Source: Lineus longissimus
Taxonomy: Eukaryota; Nemertea; Pilidiophora; Heteronemertea; Lineidae
DNA: 64,000 nucleotides
Reading direction: 5' to 3'
NCBI RefSeq assembly: GCF_910592395.1
Contig: NC_088319.1
Span: forward strand, 4,092,001 to 4,156,000
This document shows, piece by piece, positions 11,191 through 23,000 of this stretch. The translations under genes were made by a program, and so were the position numbers. The notes under the pieces were generated by a model, which saw nothing but the letters and a program-made list of their open reading frames with translations, was not told the origin of the DNA and ran no database searches. How positions within the stretch are numbered: position 1 is the first letter of the stretch; each line of letters begins with the position of its first letter.

Positions 11191-12521
11191 TCACCACTCT
11201 CCTTTACAAACGACACACTTTCAATTTTCCGTTTTCGATTCCCCCTTCAGTCCGTAACAAACGTAATGCGACCACGTAAGGCACCTTTCGCATTCGATCA
11301 TTTTTGACCCGTCGTCAATACCGCGACACTTGCAGTGAAGCGGCTCCTCGTGCGTTCCGAGAGTGGCCGTTCGGAAACTGCATTCCGAAACGAATCGATT
11401 GAAGAAGCCTCTCGTTATGCCGTCGGCTGTATCGTTTCTGACATCTTCATACGTTAGCGATACTGGGTCCTCCCCATAGGCGATCAAAACTGCGTACGCG
11501 ATGGCAAATGGCCCACAGTCCTTGCCATTTTCTTGCTGCTGAACGTTGGCGAGTTCGAACGACATTTTTTCTTGATCTGATTTTACGAATTTTGCTATGT
11601 TTTGCCGCACTTTTGACGATATCTGCCCCGGTGTAACGAATCGTAGATCGTAACAACGTTGTCCTTGTGGCCGATTGCATTTGAAACCGTAATCCAATGG
11701 TTGTTACCAGCATGTACGAATTGAACGAATTTTCCGGACGGTTTCGTTGTTTTGACATGTGCGTGAAGTTGAAGTACTGTAGATTCAAGGCCCGACATAG
11801 TTGGTTCGATCTTCTTAGCGAGACGATTTGCTTCTTCCATGTGGCGGTCCGTTAACCAGTTGTGTTTGCCTACGTACAACATCGGGTGTGAGTTGGCATC
11901 GCTTTGTTGAGATCGACTTGGCTTGTCTCGCTGGCAAGATCGGCTTGGGTGGCAGTGACTGGTACACTCTTCATTCTCCCGAAAGCAGGCACATCTTTGT
12001 GTATCGCATTTTCCTCTGCAGTTGCATTTCGCTTTGGCCATCTTCCTGGGATACGCTGCTCTGGCAGCTGTTCTCAGTGACACGGTGACGTCTAACTTCG
12101 GAACAATCACGGACGAGTATGGCATTATGTCACCTCCACGATATGATCCAATATTGCCATACTCCGTGCAGAGGTGATGACGCTTAATGGACTCTCCCGT
12201 AATCTTGGTGATGACGGCGGGTAGGCGGCGTGGATTGCTGCTGGCTCTGTCTCATTTGGGGACTTCGACGGTGACGTGATCTCCGCCCTCGAATTCTGCA
12301 ACCCGAATCCTTTTCCTCTTCTGAAACTTCTCCTTCATCTTCTCGGCGTTGTCTTGGTAGTTCTTCATTGCTTCCGCGCGGATGCTTCTATGTATGTCGT
12401 CGACTAGTTCGCTTCTTGGGCGTGGCACTGGCATAAGGTCACTGTCGTCACTGGTTGGAATCGTAGTTTGCAACACACACAAGACCCCAACTCCCTTGCG
12501 CGATCTCGAGATTCCGCGCAT
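11191..12521 (-). pseudogene. Ginger/KRBA2-like protein, C-terminal part: Ulp1-like (C48) protease plus PHD finger
   Basis: The frame starts inside the right TIR. It continues through a basic segment (IRAEAMKNYQDNAEKMKEKF, then FEGGDHVTVEVP) that resembles the post-integrase region of Ginger-type transposases. Next is a cysteine cluster (CNCRGKCDTQRCACF). A Ulp1-like protease domain follows, with likely catalytic His in NNHWITVS, Asp in TIYDS and Cys in ENGKDCGPFAIAY. A PHD finger (HCKC...CERC...HYVC...CVVC) ends the protein. Three lesions are visible: an in-frame TGA at 12252-12254, a one-base frameshift near 11640, and TGA in place of the conserved Trp codon of the PHD finger at 11221-11223. 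The normal end would be at about 11191. It is non-functional as it stands. Confidence 0.7.
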
Positions 12522-12582
12522 TTATAGGATCCTAAGAATGCGCAGCGCAATCTTAAGATAGCGCAGAACGTTAAAATGAACA
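12493..12582 (-). repeat. Right terminal inverted repeat of the Ginger-like element
   Basis: Reverse complement of the left TIR. The coding remnant reads directly out of it. Confidence 0.8.
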
Positions 12583-12780
12583 CATGCATGCATGTCATGA
12601 CATGCATGATGTACATCATGCAGTACAACATGTACATGTAGGAGTGATTTCAACATGCATGAATAATGTTCGATTTTCTTTCCAAAAAGCACCATTAATA
12701 ATAATCATCCGTCACTGTACTTAGCACTAGTGAATCTATAAAGATTAAATTATTGTTCATGTCCAAAATCATGCATTTTT

Positions 12781-12880
12781 AGCTCAGCTGACTAAGTCAG
12801 CCGAGCTTGTCAAATAAGTTGTTCAGTGGCGTCCGTCTGTCCATCCATCCATCCATCCATCCATCCATCCATCCATCCAT

Positions 12881-12914
<34 letters not shown>

Positions 12915-13110
12915 GTTAAACCCATGGTGCACATTTTGTAACCGTAAGACCTACAGACTTCAATTTTGCATTTCTGTATACTTCTGGTCAAACTCTACTT
13001 TCAAAACAAAATTTGTCCCCATTCGACCTACTTCCTGCGAGCGAGAGTGCATGAAGGAAACTGGCCTATATCGGCCTAGGAGCAGCAGAATTAGTCGAAA
13101 TATGCTCTAA
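12781..13110. mobile_element. Hairpin-ended element, diverged relative of copy A
   Basis: Starts with an 11-bp stem (GCTCAGCTGAC, loop TAA, GTCAGCCGAGC; one mismatch). Then comes GTGGCGTCCGTC, identical to the same position in copy A, followed by a (CCAT)n tract instead of (CGT)n. The next segment, 'cacattttgtaaccgtaaga', parallels copy A's 'cacgtttcgtaactgttaga'. The right end was not located. Confidence 0.6.
12839..12916. repeat. (CCAT)n tetranucleotide microsatellite
   Basis: About 16-18 CCAT units, ending in CCGT variants. It occupies the slot held by (CGT)n in copies A and B. Confidence 0.95.
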
Positions 13111-14929
13111 TATTAAGATAAAATTCTTGAAAATCTATTTTATTGAGAAAAAGTTCAAAATTTTAACAGGAGAGGGCGCTACCTGCCTTTTAATTATTTC
13201 TGCCGATTCAAATTCCCGCCCGATGACGTCAGCCATCAATGAAGTCTCCTATTTGCCAGTTCTCAAAACATGGCAGCTACACAACAAAAGCAGTAGCTCC
13301 AGGAATAAATCACTGTTCACTTCAGCTTCGTAATCGATTACTCCCCCACTTTATTGTGTTTTGTGTGGTGTTCCTATTCAATCAACGATGTAAGGCCTTA
13401 TTATGTTGGTTTTAATTGAGAAGGTGCATTATAAGTGGCGTACGAAATACCGAAGCGGAGACAAAATGGCGGCATGTTGTTTACGCCATGTGCAATAATC
13501 TTGGAGCTCAATGACACTCAAGTACCCAATTTTCTGCTTAAAAAGGAGTCTGGTAGGCGATATTATCACTAGTTCGTTTCAGTGGTAGTCATAAGGTCTT
13601 TAGGGACTACTTTCAGAAATTAGTTCTTGAAAATTTGGCCACATTTCTGTGAAAACGATATCGGAAGTGCATGCTCTGTCTGTTCGCGATGACATCGCCG
13701 ATGTATTTTGAAGTGGAGAATTCCCACAGTATGTGCGGCATGATTCTGTTCTTCTATTAAGTTTTAGTTCTACGATTCTTTCATGAGTAAAAAGTAGACA
13801 TTCTAAGCAATACAATAATGTCACTCCCATAAAAATTTATTGGAAATTGAGCGAGCTACGGCATTCTGTTCGGCAACTGGCAGCGCTGAAAAAATACATT
13901 GCATACTGTGCAATACCAAATGGCACATTTTAAAAAGCGCTCATTGGACAACGTAGGGAATCACCATAAATGACGTCATCGCTGGTCTGAATAGAAAACT
14001 ACGGTGGCGCAGTAGAGCACAAGAAAAGGTTTAGCTTTAACTTCGTCATGCAAGCTTCAGCAACAAAACGATTTCTCATGAATGATTTATTTGATCATCA
14101 TCAGCTTGTTTCCCCTGATAGATAAAAAAATGATTTACAATTTCCATCAAAGTTTTCTATTTTGTGTATAGTCACATGTTATTTAACTGGCAAGGAGCCA
14201 AGCAGTTTTGAATATTCACGGGAAAATACTTGTTATGAGTATCCTCATTCATGGCATAAACTTCATTTTTCGGTAAATATTTTCATACAATGATTTCACC
14301 CGAATTATGGTCAGGATTGAGGAATGAACAGTGGCATAATTATGTCAACCAAAAACATTGGTACCGTAGTGAACGCAAAAGGATATCAAATACCATGGAG
14401 CATGCCATTTTCATGCATAATGAACTAAACACCGGGAAGATATTAATGATATTAACTCAGCTGAGCGCTAGGCCCTTGGGCCTCTTGTTACTAGCTAAGA
14501 ATGCCTAATTCCAGGTTTTATCACAGCAAACAACTCATCAATCTAGACATGCTGGGCAAAATAGCTGAACGGGGTTGGTTCAAAACCACAGGCATTGAGA
14601 TTTTTTTTCATTCTAAATAAAGCAATTACAAAACAAATACCATGTTTCAATGATATTTTTTCCAAAGTGAATCTGGTGGTCATCACTGAGTTGAATCTGT
14701 TCAAAGTGTGAACAAACCAGAGCATAGTGTCTGAGAGGGTCGGTTCATAACATGACTCTGGAAATGGCAAAGGGCACTGGCATTGGCACTTTGTTTTTGG
14801 GCTGATTTTAAATGGCATCAATTTTACTGATTTAATTCTTTTAATCACTTATGACCATGTTTGTCAGACCAAACCTTTTAGGCCTTACACACACCGTAAC
14901 TAATGTCTAGCCTACATACTGGGTCGTAA
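13111..14929. other. No gene recognised
   Basis: Short frames on both strands without motif or splice support. TGACGTCA-like octamers occur near 13215 and 13971, but no promoter can be argued from them. Confidence 0.4.
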
Positions 14930-15595
14930 GTTATAAACGATCAACCTACACCATTGTTCACTTTTTTGCCACCTAGTGGCCAAGTTAAGAATCAAGCCGG
15001 ACTGAAATTTAGTGTTAGAGATCACATGACCTAGGGCGTCATGTGTACTGAATTTCAAGTAAAAAGCTTGAGCTATTAAGACACGTGCCATGGTTACAAC
15101 CTCAACGGCAAATTTACTCCATTTGACCTCTGTGACCTTGAAAAGTACGCCACATCGACCTGATTTTTTGTCAACATGTAGAGCTACGTAACAGGTGTCT
15201 ACATACCAAATTTAAGGACTATAGGAGGAATAAAGACAAAACGTGCCACTATTGGTGAAATTTTAGAGTTTGACCTCTGTGACCTTGAAAAGTAGGTCAA
15301 ATCAAAAACCCGTATGATATGTGATGTATCCTTGCTAGAGGTACCCACCATAAAATTTTTGTCAAAAACAAATCAGTTATAAATGAGATATTGCACATTT
15401 TAACTTTTCGGTTTTAGCCCCCTGGTGGCAAAGTCAAGAATCAGACCGGGGCAAAATTCAGTGTCAGGGTACATGAGCATGATGTATACAAAGTTTCAGG
15501 TTCATAGCACAAGCGGTTAAGAAACGTGCCACAGGATACAACGGACGACAACGACACAGAGCTATCGTATAGACTCCCCAATGGTGAGCCAAAAA
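14930..15595 (-). mobile_element. Old relative of copy A, opposite orientation
   Basis: Reverse-complemented, this segment follows copy A in order: 'ggctcacc' terminus, 'gtcgtccgttgtatcctgtg', 'cacgtttcttaaccg', 'gccaccagggggc', 'tgcaatatctc', 'tttttgatttgacctacttt' and the AGGTCA N3 AGGTCA block. It is much more diverged and has lost the microsatellite. The terminus 'ggtgagccaaaaa' directly touches the exon-like block that starts at 15596. Confidence 0.7.
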
Positions 15596-16068
15596 GCGGT
15601 TGCAAGTCTGGGCATTGGTGCTGCCTCAGGGATGACGAAGAACGACCCTCCCAAACAACCTGAGAAGGACAGCCTCAAGGTAAGACTTTATCCTTGACTC
15701 AGCATGGCCACAACATGGTGCATATAGTCTGCTATTGAAATTTTCAGCAATGACTGAGATCATGTGATTTGAGTAAGATAATTTTTTGCTGAATTATCCA
15801 ATATATTCAAGAACATCAAAAAGACGATTCCAACAACATTGAAAAGATCTAGATGAGAGACATTTCCGGTGATTTTTGAAAAGTCTTGCTTAAGATTTCA
15901 TTCCAAATTGAATGTGTCATTCTTATTCTAATATCCTAAAGGTTCAACAAGCCTAGGATCACATCTGAATCACTGATATCCCCATTCCGTAGAACTTCAA
16001 AGGAGAACCCATCAAAGATCATCTCGAAAACTCTTGCCTTGATCAGGCACTGCACGAAATGGCATTGA
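15596..16068 (+). CDS. Putative two-exon coding fragment, single-copy homologue of the 820-bp array exons
   Basis: Exon A (about 15596-15679) reads AVASLGIGAASGMTKNDPPK plus seven residues and ends at a GTAAG donor. Exon B (about 15952-16068) starts after 'ttcaacaag', reads PRITSESLISPFRRTSKENP plus eighteen residues, and ends at TGA. Both exons and the 272-bp intron match the units of the 32-39 kb array, but with more difference than those units show among themselves. The upstream acceptor is missing because the element at 14930-15595 abuts the exon; that element's end supplies an in-frame ATG. I do not recognise the protein family. The exon B acceptor is a guess made by keeping phase. Confidence 0.35.
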
Positions 16069-16109
16069 ATACTGAGTATCGCAGCCCAGGTATTTCCAAG
16101 TATAATTTG

Positions 16110-17070
16110 TTTATGGGCAGAGACCTGTATTCATCCACGACCGGAAGTGTGGCACAGAAAATGTGGTCTCACTGGTCAGTTTAGAACTTGTACTTTGACA
16201 GGGCCATATCAATGCGCCAGTGACGTTTTGATGGATATGGTGTACGGAAATCTCTTTTTCTCAGGCAATCGGTATTGGAATTTTTTAAAACTTTATTATG
16301 CTATTGGCAAAGGGTTCTTCTTGACACATATAAAATTTTGTGCAGATTGATTGGTCCAATGAGTACTTTTTTTACCAAAACCTATGCACAACAATGTACA
16401 CGTAATGTACACATGTTTTAATAGAGGACTCTGGCCTTATAATGAGTTATCCTGACTAGTATATTTTAGGTATCCTTACAATACCCACAGCAGGATAACA
16501 TTGGATCCGGAACATTCGTTTCCTGTGTTTTCCTGTGTTGTACCTCATTGGTATTTTGGATGGATTGAGCATGGGATATCCCAGTATTTGTTGGGTTTTG
16601 TTGGGAATCCCCTCAGCATAAGTCAGGATTACCATATGGTATACATGACGTGCCTCCCCGTTTTCCCTGCGAGCATAACTGAATATACTACAGATATATC
16701 ATGCAGAATTACATCGTTTGCTCTCTGTATACGTGACGAATCCTCCTTGGTTTCTCCTCTCATTTGCTGTAGGATACCACATATATACTGGGGAGAGGCA
16801 TGTTGGGTATTCGTGGGTTGGGGGGGGGGGGGCTTGCCCCAGGCGGGGCAGGGCAGGAAATTTTCATTCTAGGTTCGAGCGTTCTCGCTACTTCTCACAG
16901 GCAGGATTACCCGAGTGAAAGCTCAAGATTGATTTTGAGGCAATAAATTGACCTTGATGGTACACAATCCTTGAATATGTTATTGCCCAATGTTTCCGAT
17001 TATACTTATTACATGTATATCATGTCTTTGACAAGAGTCACCCGATGACCATGACCAAAGGCAAAGGGCT
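16110..17070. other. No gene recognised; contains a poly-G tract
   Basis: A run of about 12 G near 16820-16831. The 123-codon frame at 16501-16872 runs through it and has no motif. Nothing else is supported. Confidence 0.4.
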
Positions 17071-17072
17071 GT

Positions 17073-20000
17073 CTATACACGGCGGTATTTTGGTCCGCAA
17101 CTCTCACTTTTCGAAACTCTGTCGTCCAGCTTCTTAATTAGTTCGTTACATTCTGCACTCCTCTTGCCTGCGTGTGATCTTCTCCGGAGGACCTTTTCTC
17201 CCTCCAAGTCGGTTGTCTCCTCCTCCGACATGTCTTGCTGCTTGAGCTTTTTCCACACTTCCCTCTCCCTAGTGTCTGACTTCAACCTTTTCTCCCGGGC
17301 TTCGAAGAGCTGAAAGAAAAAGTCAATTTTGAATCTCCTTAGATTTAGAATAAAGTCATATCTGACTAAGGTATTCACAATCCAAACAGCAGGACAAACA
17401 TCATTATTTAGGTCGACTGTGGTTTAACAAGGCTCTTTGGAGGATATGGGGTTCGGTCTAAGCTTGGCGTAAAATGTTATTACTCCAAGGTTGGAGGTAG
17501 TCTACATGGTCTAGATATCTTGGTTAAAAACTCACCCTTCTTTGCCGAGACCGCAGCAGTCGTTTCTTCTTCATCTGCTCCTGCTGATTGGATGCAGCCT
17601 CTTTCTTAGCCTTTTTCAAACTGGTATAGTAGGTGTGACAGGCAACTGCAAGAAGAATGCGATTAGGATTCAGTGACAGTCCTATACTCCTATACGGCTA
17701 TACAGTCCTATACGGCTACCAGCCGCAAGATGTCGTCACGGGTCTCTAGGGCAAAGATAAACATAACGCAACTGCAACGGCTGCCAAATCAGCTGAATTA
17801 AATGTATTTTATTACACAACCACACAAACCTTGCTGAAGTAAATCATGGAAAAAATTACGTTCGGAGTTATTAGCCCCACCCCAGCCGCCTCTCCCCTCC
17901 GCTATGTGCGCCCCTGATCGCTGTAGTAAATGTACTATCTATCTCTGAACTCACCTCTTATCACGTTCACTGCTGTCCCTTCCTGCTTGTCTCCAACAAG
18001 AGCTGCTAAATGGGCTGTAACCCTTTCGTTGCACGCAGCCTTGAACCTGAAAATCACACTATAACCATTAGTACCGGTACTGCTAACTATTGTGAAACCA
18101 CTAGGGTTTTTTAAACGTACCGCCCCCGAAATAACCCAATCGCCAGACACGGTCTGGAACACTCGAGTATTTTGAACGCTGCAATAGTAAGGCCTAGTGA
18201 TTCTGTATTTCTGGGCGGTACGTAGAATGCAAGCTTGAATATCTAGAAGGTGTGTTATTGAGAAGAAACTAGAGTATATAATATCAGTGCACGTATACAT
18301 GCAAAGAAACACTTATCATGCAAGCCGGTGTGGTTAAGTTGTGAATGACGGCACTACATAAGTCTGATAGCAACTGCATGCAGCCAGCTCTATTTGTCGC
18401 CCGATAGGCTGACCCGGGAGGCTGACGCGGACGACTGCCCAGGGGGTCTATTAACAGTAACCGTAAGACACCATTCCTTACAATGTTGCATCCAAGATGG
18501 AGATTACAAATGCACTTACCCTTCGTTGAAGTTGTATTTAAGATCATTCCCTGCGTCCTCGATATTGTATGCTGCACGTACCGCTGACTGAAATGAAAGA
18601 ACAAATTATGACTGCTGATGCCCAGCTTTCTCACTCGATGAATTGGGCTTACTCTCACGTTCTGACATTGCTTTTATCAAGAGCTTAGAGGCAAGCGCGT
18701 GTGCGGAAGGTGAGCAAATTGGAATCCTATTTCCTAGAATCAAAATGACGCCCCTCCCGCCCCGCATGCATTCTTATTGCCGTGGTCACACTGGGGTTTT
18801 AACACGAATTGAATTCGAATTAAAACGTTGATACGTATTGGGGCGTCACACTCAATTCGGTTCATACCGATCTCAATCCGCTTTAACCAACACGGTTCTT
18901 AAACCGAATTGAATGCGAATCAGCTAATCCGAATCAACGAAACCGTATTGAGATTTCAAGTGTGACGCGCTTGATACGAATTAAGAATTTCGATCGCACT
19001 GCGCATGCACCCGGCGCACTTCCTCTTCCGTTAATTCTCCGCGCCAAACTTCTACAGTTCTATCATTTGTCTATCAATTCAGTCATTGTCGTGTCAAAAT
19101 CATCATTATTTCATCAATATTCGATCAATTTTCACTCCATAACATGGCAAACAATCGGGGAAGTGTCTGGGCTCGGGCAGAAATCCTGCTTCTGCTGAAT
19201 ATATGGCGAGATGAAGACGTGGAAGGGCAGTTGCAGGGGATGCACAGGAATTTGCCTATTTACAACCGAGTTTCTGAACTGCTGGAGGTGAGGGGCGGGT
19301 TCAAACGCACCCCAGAGCAGTGTAGGAATAAGCTGAAATCTCTGAAGTCGGACTGGTCGAAAGCCAAGACAAACTTTGGGCGTTCCGGCACCTCTGGTCG
19401 GAACAACGTCAACAATGAAGAGTTTGTGATTTTGAACGATGTTTTATCTGCACGGCCGATCCATTCTCCCGTCAACATTGTCGACACCATGGTCCCCTCT
19501 GGCTCTGCAGCTGCACGTGCTGATATTACGGATAACCCTTCAGGACCAGTCGGGCAGGATCCCTATCAGGATGACCATCATTCTGATGTAGCGGAAGAGG
19601 ACCTCTTTGAAACCTTTGATGATTCTGGTGAGCATACCAACCTATGGCTCTACTTGTTATGTAGGGCTTAATTCAGACATCCCGACGTGTCAGACTTCTT
19701 TCATCCTGCTTCTAGTCCTACTGAACTTTGTTCCCTAACCAGTAGTGAGTAACCCGCTGAGTGTGCAGGAGCATGATATCTAGAAGAGGTGCTCGATGTT
19801 CACCCATGCCACCCACCAAATAAGTTTGTATTTAGAGTTCGAAATAAGACTTGTGAATTAATGTTCTTTAAATTTACTTAAGATTTAAACATTTCTTTTT
19901 TAGGTTCACGAAATATGGAAGATTCTTGCGGTGGAACTGGAAGCGAGGGAAAGAAGAAAGGCACAAAGAGAGTTTGGACCGGTATGTGTTATGAAAAGTG

Positions 20001-23000
20001 CCTTATTTTGTATGTATACTAATGCTGATACCCTAATGTGTGGTGTCTTTGTTGAACATGCAGAAACCATTATAGTGAACATGAGAAAAAGAAAAGTGCA
20101 GTCAGATTATAAAAGGACATCAGGCTCACTGTTGTGTTCAGTTTCAAATACGGAAATGGCGCGGAGAAAAAAAAGTGTTATTACAACCATGTACAGTTCT
20201 ATTTCATTCTTATCACAATTTCAGGCCGACTGTATGACGATGAGGAATCATTCATTAGCAGTGAGGGGGATGACAGACCCAGTTCAAGTATGTCAAGTTC
20301 AAGTTCAAGCGATGGGAAAAAAAGCAAGAAGACTGTTGTTGGAAGCAATACAACAAAGAAGGTTGGGGGTAAGTGTTCTGGCTACACAGGAGATGTATGT
20401 GTTTATAAGACATGAGGACAAGTGAGGGAAAACTATCGACGTATGTTATTGGTGGGCACTGTTTTATAGATTCAGAAGCATCAACTCGAAATAAAAGATG
20501 GTGAAAATCTATACTGCAATTCTATCATGAGTTGTAGTTCTTTTACACACTGGAAAAGCTGCTACCAGTTCATGTACGTTAATACATTTATTTCCTTTTC
20601 TTTGCAGGTTCGCAGTCTAAAGCCAAGTCATTGAGTGGAGGCTCCGGTATAATGAATATGGCTGCAAGTAATGTGCCAGTGAATGGTATGTATTACTTCC
20701 TAGGCTCTGAGCATGCTAGTAATGAATATTGCGAAATCTTTAAAACAACGACAGAATTGTTCAAATAATAACTGATAACAGATTGGCAACTAACACCCCC
20801 CATCAACTGGTACATGTACTTTCAACAAAGTTAAGTTTATGTTTTTGCATGGTCTTTCAGATTTCTCCAAGAAACCAGCAGCCAAAAAACCGAAGAAGTC
20901 ATTGGATTTCGGTGGGATGTTGTCTGATTTTTTCCAACACCATGAGAAGGAAAGGAAGGAATTCAGGGAAGAGGAAGATAGGAAATTCCAGATACAAATG
21001 GAACAAGAGAGACTTGCAAGAAAGGAGGAGTTTGAACAAAATATGCAAATGATGCAAGCCATGATGGGCTTCATTTCTGGCAACAGCCAAGGTGAGTACT
21101 GGTAGAATTGAAGCGGTGGGTAGCAGTTCAACCTTTTGCACACAATGGACCAGGCCATTTTGACAACATCATCAGTCAGTCGTGCCGGATGGATAAGCTA
21201 GCATGACCTGTTCACCAACAAGCCAAAATACACTGGTTAGCCTTGCAAAAATAATTTCATGGTACATGTACATGTATTTTATATAGTACCGGTATGGTAA
21301 GAGTGTACGACTACAGTCTACAATGAAGGACTGTGTTGAATAATTTACATTGCTAATATGCAGTACATGTATTCACTATTTATTTTACAGCACCGAATAC
21401 ACAGCAGCAGATACCAGTCGCCCGATTTCAAACACCACATGCACAGGCGGTGATGCCTCGGCAGACCGCTCCAGCACAGCGCCCTACGACTCGGCCAACT
21501 TTCGCGAACCTTGGCACCAGCAGCAGCCGACAGCAGCATCAGAGCCGTAACAGTGTAGACTCGACATATGGAACACCGTCGTATGGGTACTCGCAGTCTT
21601 CTGCTGCAAGTTCTGACGTTGAGAACGGGGACATTTTTGAAACCTTGCGATCAAGCTACGATTTGCTCCATGACAGTCATGATGGCAGCAACTGAACAAC
21701 ACAAGGGTCTTGTTCTATTTGGGCCTGAAAAGATAATGTAATCTCTCTAGTCCCTATATTTTAGAAGTGTATGTTGTTGATGTTTTATACCGGTATATTT
21801 TTTTGACACATGATCGTCTGATTGTGAGTCTTGTAGGTTGTGCTGAAGTGAATGCCTGAAAAAATGGTATCACTGATCTCAACAAACACAATATAAAGAT
21901 GTTTTTAGAATATTTTTTTACAGAGTTAAAGTTGATCTTATCAGAGGTTTAATTGTTCGTTTCGCCTATGAATGTATGTGTGCTGAAAGAAACTGTTCTT
22001 ATATTTTTTATGTATGTACATGTACTAGTATAGTCGGGCATTTGTTAAAATTGAATGCATGGTGTCTGACCTCTCAATTCTCAGGTGAATGTTTTATATA
22101 TTGTTTTTGACACAGGGTCTTCTGATTGTGAGTCTTGTAGGTTGTGCTGAAGTGAATGCCTGGTAAATGGTAGAGTTATGATCTACCAAACACAATATAA
22201 AGATGTTTTTAGAATAATTTTTTCATGCAATTTTGAATAGATATATTTTTTTAGTTGATCTTATCAGAGGTTTGATTGTTTATTGTTACGCCACAGACAC
22301 CAAAGATTGAATGGTGAATGGCCTAGGAATGTATGCTGAATGAAACTGTTCTTGTATTTTTTTATGTATGTATGTACATGTACTAGTAGTTGAGAATTTG
22401 CTTCTTGCAGGATCTGCAGATTGAGAAATTGAATGCTTGATGTCTCATGATCTCATAATTCTCAGGTGAAAATTCCTTTGTCAAATAAAAATTATCTTTT
22501 CTATATTACTTTTTCATAATAAATATATATTTCTTGAATTGAAATTAATTTTCGTTTTTCTTTGAACAACATTGAGCAAGGATCGAGAACATCGACTCTT
22601 GTCACCTTGATTGTGAAGGCGTCCTCCGATAATAGTTCCTATGATCATGATCATAGTTCTCATCAATCGCATCTGCTGGAGGCTGAAGGCATCCATCTCT
22701 ATAACAATTGCTGTTTCTTCACGAAATTGTCACAGATTCTGAAGACTGCTGCCAATCCATTAAAAGTAACAATTTGAGACCAGTTGGGACATGTCACAAC
22801 TTTCTTCTTCTTGTGATGTCTTGCAAAGGACCATGCACCTTCACTGGACCCTAGTAGAGCTTGCAGTAATGTAATAATTAATGGACAGTACAGTACACAT
22901 GTGAGAGCTGAAATGTCCCAAGGGTTTCTCACACTTCTCACGCTACTCTACCGAACCGTGCTTCACCATACAGTATTAGGCCAGGACACTTTCCTGTGCC

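Larger units (their letters stand above)
10298..12582 (-). mobile_element. Ginger-like DNA transposon, defective, with TIRs and 4-bp target duplication
   Basis: Both ends read TGTTC on entry (TGT...ACA). They carry inverted repeats of about 90 bp, rich in GCGC and sharing 'atcttaagattgcgctgcgc' and 'attcttaggatc'. CATG stands immediately outside each end (10294-10297 and 12583-12586), a 4-bp target duplication as known for Ginger elements. The right flank is a run of CATG, so the duplication is suggestive rather than proof. Inside, only the 3' part of the coding region survives, on the minus strand. It directly abuts the right TIR, so the integrase portion has been lost by internal deletion. 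Positions 10400-11190 are AT-rich with no coding sequence. Confidence 0.75.

Noticed and set aside
12826-13110. Ser-Ile-His-Pro repeat protein
   Set aside because: Translation of (CCAT)n inside a hairpin-ended element.
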